From Terriglobales bacterium (GTDB taxonomy: Bacteria; Acidobacteriota; Terriglobia; Bryobacterales; Bryobacteraceae), in the NCBI GenBank assembly GCA_021372245.1, contig JAJFUV010000097.1, positions 1-34,957 of the forward strand: a DNA stretch of 34,957 nt. Direction: 5' to 3'. Under the pieces are notes generated by a model. That model was given only the letters and a program-made list of their open reading frames with translations. It was not told the origin of the DNA and did no database searches. Both the position numbers and the translations under genes were made by a program. This document shows positions 15,793 to 24,392 of this stretch, in pieces; the first letter of the stretch is position 1; each line of letters begins with the position of its first letter.

Positions 15793-16860
15793 ATGTCTCG
15801 CGGCTACCTCGTCCGCCTGCGGCCCACCGGGCCGTGGCGAATCGGACCCGACTCGGGCGCCCGCAACCGGGTGGACCGGGTCTACCACAGCGACTCGTTG
15901 TATGCCGCCGTCACGTCGGCCATGCTGCAGCTCGGCCAACTGGACGAGTGGCTGGCGGCCACGGCGAATACTGGGGCCGCGCCCGCGGTGCGCCTCTCCT
16001 CCGCATTCCCGTTTTACCGCGACACGCTGTTTGTGGAACCGCCTAAGAGCCACTGGCCTCCGCCTCCGTCGGCCAGAGTACGTTGGAAGGGCGCGCGTTT
16101 CGTGCCGCTGGCGGTGGTGGAAGCCCTCGTGGCCGAAAAACATCTGGACGAAGAGCGTTGGACGGTGGACGGCGAAAGCGAGTGCCTGATCCCCGCCGGA
16201 AGCTCAGCCCGCGCTGTAGGCCCCTTCCGCGCCACCGTGCGGCGATGCGCGGCAGTCGACCGCATCACAGGGGTGAGCGTCGAACCGCACGAAACCGCGT
16301 GCCTGGAGTTTCGTGCCGAGGCGGGTCTTTGGACCGTCGCCGTCTTCGAAGACCAGGATGCCGAGAACCGCTGGGGAGATCTGGTGAAGGCGGCGTTCCG
16401 CCTGCTGGCCGATTCCGGCTTCGGCGGCGAGCGTTCGCGCGGCTGGGGCCAGACGGCCGCCCCGGAGTTTACCGAAGGCGAGTTCCCGGCTATGCTTGTG
16501 TCCGCGCAAGCCCCCGCCGCGAACGGCGTGGAAGGCGAAGCGGCACCCGCTTTCGAAACCGCTAACTGGCTGCTGGCGATGTACAGTCCGGCTGCCGGGG
16601 ATAGCGTCGACTGGCGCCGCGGCGTCTATACATACACGTCGCGAGGCGGCCGCGTGGAAAGCGCCGCCGGCCACGGTTCGGCCAAGCGCATCCTGCGCAT
16701 GGTGACAGAAGGATCGGTGGTGTTCGCGGCTTCAGAGCTGCTTGGAGCAGCGCCGGACGTCGCGCCGGACGGCCTCCCTCACCCCGTGTATCGCTATGGG
16801 CGGCCGGTTACCGTGCCGATTCCTGTGAGGCTGCCCTCTGTCGCAAAGGTGGCGCCGTGA
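15793..16860 (+). CDS. csm4: Csm4 (Cas5-type subunit)
   Basis: A 355-residue RAMP protein. The start is the ATG at 15793, 2 bp after the csm3 stop; the frame is open further upstream, but that would overlap csm3 by over 120 bp. Csm4 features are an N-terminal ferredoxin-like strand (YLVRLRPTGPWRIGP), the helix YHSDSLYAAVTSAML, and a glycine-rich RAMP loop near residues 208-218 (SGFGGERSRGWGQ). In the complex it caps the 5' end of the crRNA, holds the 8-nt repeat-derived tag and contacts Cas10. It overlaps csm5 by 4 bp (GTGA). Assignment rests on motif and gene order. Confidence 0.9.
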   Translation: MSRGYLVRLRPTGPWRIGPDSGARNRVDRVYHSDSLYAAVTSAMLQLGQLDEWLAATANTGAAPAVRLSSAFPFYRDTLFVEPPKSHWPPPPSARVRWKGARFVPLAVVEALVAEKHLDEERWTVDGESECLIPAGSSARAVGPFRATVRRCAAVDRITGVSVEPHETACLEFRAEAGLWTVAVFEDQDAENRWGDLVKAAFRLLADSGFGGERSRGWGQTAAPEFTEGEFPAMLVSAQAPAANGVEGEAAPAFETANWLLAMYSPAAGDSVDWRRGVYTYTSRGGRVESAAGHGSAKRILRMVTEGSVVFAASELLGAAPDVAPDGLPHPVYRYGRPVTVPIPVRLPSVAKVAP

Positions 16861-18008
16861 ATTACCGACTCACCGCTCTGACTCCGTTGCTGGTCGGCGA
16901 CGGCAACAAGCTCTCGCCGATCGATTATATGGTGTGGCGCGACCAGATCAACGTGCTTGACCAGCGCCGCATTTTCCGTCTGCTGACCAAGGGCCCACGC
17001 TTGGACGGCTACCTCGCGCAGCTCAAGAGGGCCGAACGCCTGGACTTCGCCAGTTGGGGCGGCTTTGCGCAGAACTTCGCGGGCCGCCGCATTCCGTTCG
17101 AAAGCGCTTCCTGCACGCCGCATTGGCAGAAAGCCGCCACCGAGAACCTGCATATCCCGACTTTTGTAGCCGGCCCGAACGGCCCATACCTGCCCGGCAG
17201 CGCCCTGAAGGGAGCCTTGCGTACCGGCATGCTGTCAGCCGGCCTCACCGAAGGCGCCATGAAGGACCTGGCGACCCGCGCGCAGGGGGAACGCGCCCCG
17301 CGCCGGCCCGCCGAGGTGAGCGAGGATCGCCTGCTCGGTCCTCCCGGCACCACGCGCATGAAGTTCGTCGGCGTGGGCGACAGCAATCCGATCGCCTGGC
17401 AATCGTTTAAGGTGTATTTGCTGCGCGTCTCCACCCTCATCGCTCGCGGTCAGGACCGGTTCGAGCTGGGGTGGAAACAGAGCCCGCGCGGCTCGGTCGA
17501 GTGGAAGCGGCCCGAGGATTCGACCCCCGTCTTCACCGAAATGGCCGTGCCCGGTACATCGTTTGAAGGCGTGTGGCGAGAAAACAATTTCTTCGCGCAG
17601 CCGGAAGTGGCTCGCGCCGCCGGATGGCGTCACCCCATGGATCGCGCACAATTATTCCGCGCCGCCAATCAGTACGCATCCAAGCTCCTGGCCATGCACA
17701 AGCAGTACGCCCAGTGGACCGGTCTGGTGCTGCTGGGCCGCGCTGTCGAGGAACTCGAGGCGCGGTTGCGCGAGGTCAGCGAGAACTCCAGCGCCTGCCT
17801 GGTTTCCATCGGGTGGGGAAGCGGACTGCTGGGCAAGTCTTCCTGGCTGGACACGACCAACGAAGCCTACCGGCAGGTGGTCCGGCAGCTTCCGTTCTAT
17901 GCTCGCGCCATCCAATCCGGATTGCCCTTTCCGAAGACGCGGCGCATCGTCTTCGTGAATAATCAGCCGGCTACCCTTCCGGGCTGGGCACTGCTCGAAG
18001 TGTCCTAG
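16857..18008 (+). CDS. csm5: Csm5 (Cas7-type end subunit)
   Basis: A 383-residue RAMP starting at a GTG that overlaps the csm4 stop. It opens with the RAMP strand YRLTALTPLLVGDG. It carries the hallmark PYLPGSALKGALRTG at about residues 108-122 and, near residue 316, the loop SIGWGSGLLGKS. Csm5 caps the 3' side of the complex and recruits host nucleases for crRNA trimming in studied systems. No cas6, csm6 or csx1 gene follows within the window, so processing and signalling partners would have to come from elsewhere in the genome. The gap to the radical SAM gene is 43 bp with no terminator. Confidence 0.9.
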   Translation: MNYRLTALTPLLVGDGNKLSPIDYMVWRDQINVLDQRRIFRLLTKGPRLDGYLAQLKRAERLDFASWGGFAQNFAGRRIPFESASCTPHWQKAATENLHIPTFVAGPNGPYLPGSALKGALRTGMLSAGLTEGAMKDLATRAQGERAPRRPAEVSEDRLLGPPGTTRMKFVGVGDSNPIAWQSFKVYLLRVSTLIARGQDRFELGWKQSPRGSVEWKRPEDSTPVFTEMAVPGTSFEGVWRENNFFAQPEVARAAGWRHPMDRAQLFRAANQYASKLLAMHKQYAQWTGLVLLGRAVEELEARLREVSENSSACLVSIGWGSGLLGKSSWLDTTNEAYRQVVRQLPFYARAIQSGLPFPKTRRIVFVNNQPATLPGWALLEVS

Positions 18009-18051
18009 TGTTCTTTCTAACCGGCCGGCTCTGTCCGCATCAGGTGGTTCC

Positions 18052-19143
18052 ATGGTGACGCTGGGACAGAAGATCGGCTTACTCAAGGGGTTGCTGCACG
18101 GTGAGGTGGCGCCCTCGGGGCCGTTCATGGTCACCGCCGATGTCACGTCCCGATGCAATCTGCAATGCCTGGGCTGCCGCAGCCACTCCTCGTACGCGCC
18201 CTTCCCGGCCGAGAACGCGCCGGATATCTCCCTGCCGTTCATGGAGAAGCTGTGCGACGACCTGCGGCGGCGGCAATCGTCGTACTTGATTCTGACCGGC
18301 GACGGCGAACCAATGCTTCATCCACGGATCTTCGACATCGTGACAATGGGGAAGCGTGCGGGATGCCATGTCATCCTCTTCACCAACGGCACGCTCCTCA
18401 CACAGGCGAACGCGGTCTCTCTCCGTGAGTGCGGATTGGATGTGTTGCGAGTGAGCCTGTGGGCCAGTTCGATCCCGGAGTGCCAAGAGAACTACCCAGG
18501 CACGCCTCCTGGTCTGTTCACGACAGTCACCGAGGGACTCCGGCGAGTGGCGGCATCGAAGAATGGGCGGCCGCCGCGTCTCATACTGCACCAACCGCTG
18601 AACCGTCATAACATGCGCGGCTTGCTCGATTTCATGGAACTCGCCGCCGGCACTGGTTGCGACGGCGTCTCGTTTTCGCCAATGCGAACGTGGGGCGGCG
18701 CTCCGCTGAAAGAATTCATCATCGGAGACGAGGATCTCCCCCGGCTGCGGGACGAACTGCGGAAGGCGCGGAGGTGGCTCGACGAGCGCGGTCTGAGCCA
18801 CAACATCGAAGAAGTGCTTAAGCGCTTCGAGGTAGGCGAGAATGTGTGGGCTGCGGTCCCCTGCTACATCGCGTGGCTTCATCTGCGCGTGCGGTTGGAT
18901 GGAACGGTGCAAGCCTGCCTTACTTGCGATCGCAACCTCGGAAACCTTCGCCATCAGACGCTGGGTGACATCTGGAACGGCGAACCCATGCGGCGGTTGC
19001 GCCGGGAATTGCGACGGAACTCGAAGACAGCGCTCGCGGACAATTGCGACTGCGGCTATTGCTGTTATCTTGCCGCGAACCAACGGGTCCACAAATACTA
19101 CCGGTGGTTGGCGCCCATCGCTAACTTAGGAGATTGCCGATGA
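18052..19143 (+). CDS. Radical SAM/SPASM protein 1
   Basis: A 363-residue radical SAM enzyme. Cys35, Cys39 and Cys42 in CNLQCLGC make the canonical CxxxCxxC cluster site. ILTGDGEPMLHP corresponds to the GGEP-like strand that contacts SAM. The C-terminal SPASM/twitch region begins near PCYIAWLHLRVRLDG, continues with CLTCDRNLGNL and ends with a cysteine-rich CDCGYCC, so extra iron-sulfur clusters are likely. Enzymes of this build modify peptides or proteins, or act as sulfatase or heme maturases; the substrate here is unknown. It follows csm5 by 43 bp and overlaps the second radical SAM gene as ATGA, so the two are co-translated. It is not viperin-like, since viperins lack SPASM. Confidence 0.87.
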   Translation: MVTLGQKIGLLKGLLHGEVAPSGPFMVTADVTSRCNLQCLGCRSHSSYAPFPAENAPDISLPFMEKLCDDLRRRQSSYLILTGDGEPMLHPRIFDIVTMGKRAGCHVILFTNGTLLTQANAVSLRECGLDVLRVSLWASSIPECQENYPGTPPGLFTTVTEGLRRVAASKNGRPPRLILHQPLNRHNMRGLLDFMELAAGTGCDGVSFSPMRTWGGAPLKEFIIGDEDLPRLRDELRKARRWLDERGLSHNIEEVLKRFEVGENVWAAVPCYIAWLHLRVRLDGTVQACLTCDRNLGNLRHQTLGDIWNGEPMRRLRRELRRNSKTALADNCDCGYCCYLAANQRVHKYYRWLAPIANLGDCR

Positions 19144-20264
19144 CGCCCGGGTTGACCGGCAAGATGCGGCTGGCGGCCAGTGCACTCGCCACGCGCACCA
19201 TTGAACTGGACTGTGACCGTCTCCCCTTCCGCTACGAAAAGGTAGGCTGGAGAAAGCTGTTGAACTGGATCGGCCTGGAAGCGTCCATCTGCGCACGTAG
19301 CGTTCGCCCCTGGGGCTTGCCCACGCATATTCAAGTGGAGCCCTGCAATCTGTGCAACCTGCGTTGCAGCCTTTGTCCGGTGACCGACGGGCTAGGCGTC
19401 CCCACCGGATTCATGGATTTCGACCTCTTCAAGCGCCTGGTGGACGAGGTCTGCGGTACGGTCCTGTTGATGCTGCTTTGGGAGTGGGGTGAACCGTTCG
19501 TGAATCCGCGGATTTACGACATGATCGCGTACGCGGCCTCGAAGGGCATCAAGGTGATCTCCAGCTCAAACGGCCACCGTTTCGCGGATCCCGAGCACGC
19601 ACGCAGCGTGGTCCGGTCCGGGCTGGATACGCTGATCTTCGCGCTGGACGGTATCAGCCAGGAAACCTATGAGCGGTACCGGCAGGGAGGAAAGCTGGAG
19701 ACGGTACTGAACGGCATCCGCAACGTGGTGGCCGCGAAGCGGGCGTCAGGCAGCGCGGCGCCGCGCATCAACCTGCGCTTCATCGTCATGAAGTACAACG
19801 AGCACGAGATTCCCCTGCTCCCGCCGTTGGCCCGCTCGCTGGGCGTGGATGTGCTCACGTTGAAGACGCTTTACCCCGGCCACGATTGCGACCCGGCCAA
19901 AGATGCGGATAACCCGTTCATCCCGGAGAATCCCGATTACCAGCGTTTCCGGTACTCGCCGGAGACCGGAGTCCGCATCCGGGTTCAAGAGAACCTCTGC
20001 AAGCACCTTTGGAACGCTCCGTCGGTGCGCTGGGACGGCAAGCTGGTTTCCTGCGGTTTCGACATTCACCAGAGCCGCGTCCTGGGCGACCTGACCACAT
20101 CCGCATTCCGGGACATCTGGTACGGCAAGGAGTATCAGGACATGCGCAGGGAGTTCCGCCACCGATGGGACACGCTGCCCATCTGCGGCCGGTGCAGCTA
20201 TGCGTGGGTAGGCGGCAACTGTGCCCGCGAGACGGTGCACGAGGCCGTCATTCCCGGCGCCTGA
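19140..20264 (+). CDS. Radical SAM/SPASM protein 2
   Basis: A 374-residue radical SAM enzyme. The start is the ATG at 19140: AGGAGA lies 6 bp upstream and the ATGA overlaps the previous stop. A TTG 6 bp earlier is less likely. The cluster motif is CNLRCSLC (Cys72, Cys76, Cys79), preceded by Cys69. LWEWGEPFVNP is the GEP strand. The SPASM part has CKHLWNAPSVRWDGKLVSCG and a terminal CGRCSYAWVGGNC. It is similar in plan to the previous protein but only distantly related in sequence, so the pair may act in sequence on one substrate. The 3' end overlaps the convergent hydrolase gene by 17 bp. Confidence 0.87.
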   Translation: MTPGLTGKMRLAASALATRTIELDCDRLPFRYEKVGWRKLLNWIGLEASICARSVRPWGLPTHIQVEPCNLCNLRCSLCPVTDGLGVPTGFMDFDLFKRLVDEVCGTVLLMLLWEWGEPFVNPRIYDMIAYAASKGIKVISSSNGHRFADPEHARSVVRSGLDTLIFALDGISQETYERYRQGGKLETVLNGIRNVVAAKRASGSAAPRINLRFIVMKYNEHEIPLLPPLARSLGVDVLTLKTLYPGHDCDPAKDADNPFIPENPDYQRFRYSPETGVRIRVQENLCKHLWNAPSVRWDGKLVSCGFDIHQSRVLGDLTTSAFRDIWYGKEYQDMRREFRHRWDTLPICGRCSYAWVGGNCARETVHEAVIPGA

Positions 20265-23205
20265 GAAGCTCCACCAGCCAGCCCTTGCCGGGTTCGACAG
20301 GAATGGCATCCCCAGGGCTGAACTGCGCCGCGGGCTGGAACCCCGGAATCGCGGGGGCGCGCAGGAGGGCCGTGGTTCGATCCAGACCCAACGCGCTCCA
20401 ATCGAATTCCAGGCGGCACTGCACAGTTTCGCGGGACCAACTCGCCAGCGCGATCAACGCAGCGCCCGGCTTCAAGTACGCTGTGGCCAGAACATCCGCG
20501 CGGCCGGTGCGCACGGGACAGGACTTGTCCCAATAGCCCATCATGCGGGCATCCTGAATGCCGAAATCGTCCCACACCTTCCAGATGTGCTTGGGCTCCG
20601 CACCCTGGTAGTACCGCGCCGTCATGCCGTAGATCATGCCGCGCCACGGGTTGCCGTTGCGCTCCAGCATCTCGCTGAACAGGCCGAAGGGTATCCCGGA
20701 GATCTCCACCAGCCAGTAATCCGGCGACTCGTTGTAGTCGTACATCTCCCCGAACCACAGGCTGTCGAGGTAGGGGAAGTGCTCCATGTACTTGCTGGCC
20801 GGGCTTAAACGCAAGTCGTTGTAAGGAAATTCGTTGCCCGAATGAAAGTCGATCAGCGATCCGGGGCGATACTTGTCAAGCACGCGGCGCACGCGTTTCA
20901 TGACTTCCCGGTTGTAGCCGATACCGTCCAAATACAGGCCGTCAATCTCTACTCGTTCGATGAGCCAGCGCAAGCCCTCCAGGTAGTAATTGTGCCAGCG
21001 CGAGAGCGCCGTCGTGGCGACAGCGGCATCCACGTCGCCATCGGCGAAGAAATGGTGCCAGGCGGGCTTGTAGTTCTCGATGAAGTGCTCGCGCAGCCAG
21101 GCGGCGCCGCCGCCCGAACCGCCTTCCAGCACCTCCTCGTCCAGGCTGCGCAGCGCCCACATCTCCGGTGCGCGGCTGCTCAGTTCGCGGACGGTGTAAT
21201 AGATCTTGGCCTTCAGCCCTTTCTCGTGTGCCTCACTGATGTAGGACGCAAGTTTACCGGCCGTAAGGAATGGATAGTTGATGTGCGGGTTGACGTCGTA
21301 GCCGTGGTGGATGTTTATGATCGTCGCACCCGCTTTCACCGCATCCTCCGGCGGCGCGTAGACGTGGTAGTAGCGCTGGGACCAGTGCCCTGGATCGAGG
21401 GGTTTCACCGGCGTCACCAGAAGCGAGAAACAGAATTCGAGTTCTTCGGCGGCCGCCATATCGCGGGGGCCGCTGTACGCGGTGAGCATCACCCGCCCAT
21501 CGGACTCGCGCACCGAAGCGCCGCCCTGGCCGTTGTTGCCCCAGGACAGGGGAATGCCTTCGGGCCGCAAGTCGGCCATGTGCCACGCATCCTGCGGGCC
21601 TTTGAGCTTGCACTGCAGGCCGGCGTCGTGAGCGCCCAACCAGACGTTGTTGTTGGCGCGGTCGATGTTCCACTTCCATCGCCACTCTGGCGGGCGAACG
21701 CCGCCCTTGCGGCCGAACCCCATCATGTATTCGACCGCTTCCGGCCGCAGGGCAATCTCCAGGCGGATGTCATCGAGCCGGACGGCCGCCTCGGCCCGCA
21801 CGCGCAGACGGAAATTGATGTGGCCGTCGAACTCCATTCGCGCGGATGAATCGACGCTCAGGCCCGCCACGCTCCCGTGCGAAGTCAGGTCCACGGCGGC
21901 GGCACTGGATCGAGTCACCGTGGCGGGCGCGGCACCCATGCGCTGTGTCCGATGGTCCTGGTCGATGACCAGCGTTACCGGCGCAGCCAGGATCTCGAGG
22001 TCGTTCGAGCGGATGCTCTCCGGCAGCGCCAGCGCGCCGAAGCGCACCTCTCGTCCGAGGCAGGCGACCGTTGAGCCCCGCACCTCAAGCGGTGTGTAGG
22101 GGCGAGTGACGGTCTCGTCCAAGCCAATGGTCGAATCCAGCCAGCGCAACCGCGACATACGCCAGGATTCGGCGTCACCGCCGTCCGCGCAGAGCTGCGG
22201 CTCGACCTCGAACGCCAGGCGCAGCCTCACAGGTTGACTATCCTTGGCGCGGAGCACGATCTCGCTGGAATACGCGCCTGCAGCGGCATCGCGCGGAACC
22301 TCGACACCACACCAGAGTGTGCCTACCCTGCCCTTCGGGATGGCCACGCTCTTGCGGAATGCGCGTCCCAGCCAATCCCTACCGCCGAGATTGAAACAAC
22401 GGAAGGCAGAGGCCGGAATCATCGCGCCGGTGGTCGAGCGCAACTCGTCGAAATCGAGCGTCACGTCCTGGACCGGCGCGCGCGCCGCCCACACGGCCAG
22501 TTGGAAAACGTAAAACTCACCGCGCCGCGCGCGAGCACGGATGCCCTCGGTTGCCCCGGCCTGGACCCAGCACAGGGGGACTCCCTCGTACATGCGCACA
22601 GGGTGCTGCCGGGATTCTGCGAACACCAGGTATGGCCTGCTTGGATAGCGATCAAGCAGCGACTGCGTTTCGGCGTCGCTTGCCGCCGCTTCCATGGGGT
22701 CCGGCCGGTCGAACTCCGCCCGCCCTTGGATATCGATCACGCGGGCGCGTGGCAAGTCCGCCAGACCGCGATGCCGTTCCACCCAAGCCGGGTCCGCCTC
22801 GTTCCGCGGCTGCGCGTATTGGATGGCGTAAGCGTGCGGCAGGCGGTTCGCCGTATAAGGCGCGAAGTACACGTAGTATTCGCCTGCGCCGTACGGTTCG
22901 AAGACAAGGTCCGCCTGGTGGCGATCCACGCGGATGCGCGCCATGTTGCGTATACGGCGTCCGGTGGCGGCTTCGACAATGGGAAGATCCTTCTCCGCGG
23001 GATTATCCCGGCGCCGCCAGCGCAGGCGCACTGCGACAGCTTCGGCTACCTCTCTCACCCGGATGCGCGCGCGACGCGTGCCCAACTCGGGAGGCCAGGA
23101 GCCGACACCGCTGGAAAGCTCCGGTTCCTGGCCTTCGTATTCCGCCGCGAGCGCGGTGCCGGGCGCGAGGGCAAAGAACGCGCGCCGGCTCAAACTTCCC
23201 GACAT
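20248..23205 (-). CDS. Exported DUF6067-like glycoside hydrolase domain protein
   Basis: A 985-residue protein with a twin-arginine-like leader (SLSRRAFFALAPGTALA). The first 600 residues are beta-rich accessory domains (VFEPYGAGEYYVYFAPYTAN, then GVEVPRDAAAGAYSSEIVLR). Residues about 640-940 look like a TIM barrel. Its landmarks are ATIINIHHGYDVNPHINYPF, AKIYYTVRELSSRAPEMWAL, the strand EIDGLYLDGIGYN that could carry a catalytic Asp, and LIDFHSGNEFPY. This layout fits glycoside hydrolase-like DUF6067 proteins, which are common in soil bacteria with many sugar genes. The substrate is unknown. The sugar isomerase gene is 12 bp upstream, so the two probably form an operon. Confidence 0.75.
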   Translation of the reverse strand: MSGSLSRRAFFALAPGTALAAEYEGQEPELSSGVGSWPPELGTRRARIRVREVAEAVAVRLRWRRRDNPAEKDLPIVEAATGRRIRNMARIRVDRHQADLVFEPYGAGEYYVYFAPYTANRLPHAYAIQYAQPRNEADPAWVERHRGLADLPRARVIDIQGRAEFDRPDPMEAAASDAETQSLLDRYPSRPYLVFAESRQHPVRMYEGVPLCWVQAGATEGIRARARRGEFYVFQLAVWAARAPVQDVTLDFDELRSTTGAMIPASAFRCFNLGGRDWLGRAFRKSVAIPKGRVGTLWCGVEVPRDAAAGAYSSEIVLRAKDSQPVRLRLAFEVEPQLCADGGDAESWRMSRLRWLDSTIGLDETVTRPYTPLEVRGSTVACLGREVRFGALALPESIRSNDLEILAAPVTLVIDQDHRTQRMGAAPATVTRSSAAAVDLTSHGSVAGLSVDSSARMEFDGHINFRLRVRAEAAVRLDDIRLEIALRPEAVEYMMGFGRKGGVRPPEWRWKWNIDRANNNVWLGAHDAGLQCKLKGPQDAWHMADLRPEGIPLSWGNNGQGGASVRESDGRVMLTAYSGPRDMAAAEELEFCFSLLVTPVKPLDPGHWSQRYYHVYAPPEDAVKAGATIINIHHGYDVNPHINYPFLTAGKLASYISEAHEKGLKAKIYYTVRELSSRAPEMWALRSLDEEVLEGGSGGGAAWLREHFIENYKPAWHHFFADGDVDAAVATTALSRWHNYYLEGLRWLIERVEIDGLYLDGIGYNREVMKRVRRVLDKYRPGSLIDFHSGNEFPYNDLRLSPASKYMEHFPYLDSLWFGEMYDYNESPDYWLVEISGIPFGLFSEMLERNGNPWRGMIYGMTARYYQGAEPKHIWKVWDDFGIQDARMMGYWDKSCPVRTGRADVLATAYLKPGAALIALASWSRETVQCRLEFDWSALGLDRTTALLRAPAIPGFQPAAQFSPGDAIPVEPGKGWLVELLRRRE

Positions 23206-23217
23206 GCTCCTATGTCC

Positions 23218-24180
23218 CTACGCCGGTACGTATTGCCGCAGGTAGCGCAGGCCCATGCGGAAGCCCACCTTGTAGTCTTCGCTGAATGTGCCATCCGGAA
23301 GGGGACGCCCGTAGGTGTCGTCTTCGTGCTCGATGTTCATCGAGCCCTTATACCCCGCATCCATCAGCACGGTGAACACTCCCGGCCAATCCACGCTGCC
23401 GTATCCGGGAATGCGGTAGCGCCACCACTGCGTCCTGTTGGGCGGGTTGATACCGCTCTTTTTGAGCACGTGCCAGAAGATTTCGGTATCTTTCAGATGC
23501 ACGTTGTAAACCTTGCCCACCCAGTCGCGCAGGCACTGCAGCGGATCCATGAACTGGCGGACCAGGTGTGAAGCGTCGTACTGAATGCCCACAAAAGGCG
23601 AGTTGCCGAAGCCCTTGAACAACGCCTCGTAACCGATGGGGCCGGTGGCGAGGTTCGGCCCCTCGGGCCAGGGCTCCCAGAGCAGGCGCACCTTGTGCTT
23701 CTCGCACAGGGCGAAGTACTTCTCGTTGTAAACGCGCACGATCTCGTCGATCTGCTCCTGGAAGGGGCGCCCCGGCATATTGCCGCTCATGGTCGCGATA
23801 TAGGGAACACCCATCTTGCCGGCCATCTCGATCACCTTCGAGACGTAAGCGTTGATCTCGGCGCGCTTGGCCGGGTCGGGCGCGGTATGGTTGACGGGAA
23901 TGCCGAGCACGGAAATTTCCAGCCCGGCCGACGCGCAGTGCTTTCTGATCTTCTCCAGATCCTGGTCTGTCACCGTGTTGGCATCCAACCGGCTCTTGGT
24001 CGAACAGACCAGTTCCAGGCTCTTGAAGCCTGCCTCACGGGCGAATTCGATGTTGGCTTCGGTATATCGGCCGAGAACGCCGATCTTAGGTCTCCAGCTT
24101 GCGGTAGCGGCCCGGGCGGCTCGCGTGGCGGCGGCGACCGCGGGCAGAGCCCCGAGCAAGGTCCTACGGGTATGCGTCAT
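23218..24180 (-). CDS. Exported sugar isomerase/epimerase (AP-endonuclease-2 fold)
   Basis: A 320-residue protein with a Tat-type leader (THTRRTLLGALPAVAAATRAA). The body is a xylose-isomerase-like TIM barrel: IGVLGRYTEANIEFAREAGF, the metal-site strands VRLLWEPWPEG (Glu) and GIQYDASHLV (Asp, His), VHLKDTE, and a final MNIEHED (Glu, His). Metal-binding residues look intact, so it should be an active isomerase, epimerase or dehydratase on a sugar or polyol. Acidobacteria and planctomycetes often export such enzymes. It is the upstream gene of a two-gene minus-strand operon with the hydrolase-like protein. Confidence 0.82.
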   Translation of the reverse strand: MTHTRRTLLGALPAVAAATRAARAATASWRPKIGVLGRYTEANIEFAREAGFKSLELVCSTKSRLDANTVTDQDLEKIRKHCASAGLEISVLGIPVNHTAPDPAKRAEINAYVSKVIEMAGKMGVPYIATMSGNMPGRPFQEQIDEIVRVYNEKYFALCEKHKVRLLWEPWPEGPNLATGPIGYEALFKGFGNSPFVGIQYDASHLVRQFMDPLQCLRDWVGKVYNVHLKDTEIFWHVLKKSGINPPNRTQWWRYRIPGYGSVDWPGVFTVLMDAGYKGSMNIEHEDDTYGRPLPDGTFSEDYKVGFRMGLRYLRQYVPA

Positions 24181-24392
24181 GACGTTGTCTCTCTCTTGGA
24201 TGTGGCGCGGCCTCTAGCCGCCCAGGTACCTTTTCTAACACATATGCGTGGCGCACGTCGCACCGGATTGTTACTACAGTGCCAGTACGGTGCCGCCCGG
24301 AAATCTACTCGCTTTCCAAAGATGTCATGCTAAGATATTGAAGAGAAAGGGCTGCCAATTCTTTCCTGCGCCCTGTACTCAGGTAGACCGCC

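Noticed and set aside
12817..18051. CRISPR array near the Csm genes
   Set aside because: No repeated 25-40 bp units with regular spacers occur in any gap around the cassette or elsewhere in the window.
18052..20264. Viperin-type antiviral radical SAM enzymes
   Set aside because: Both proteins carry cysteine-rich SPASM-like C-termini and lack viperin features, so they fit maturase-type enzymes better.
20842..23571. Long plus-strand frames opposite the hydrolase and isomerase genes
   Set aside because: They lack recognisable domains and follow the codon periodicity of the minus-strand genes.
24181..24392. Promoters between the divergent isomerase and ATPase genes
   Set aside because: Promoters must exist here, but I found no pair of boxes with acceptable match and spacing to name them.
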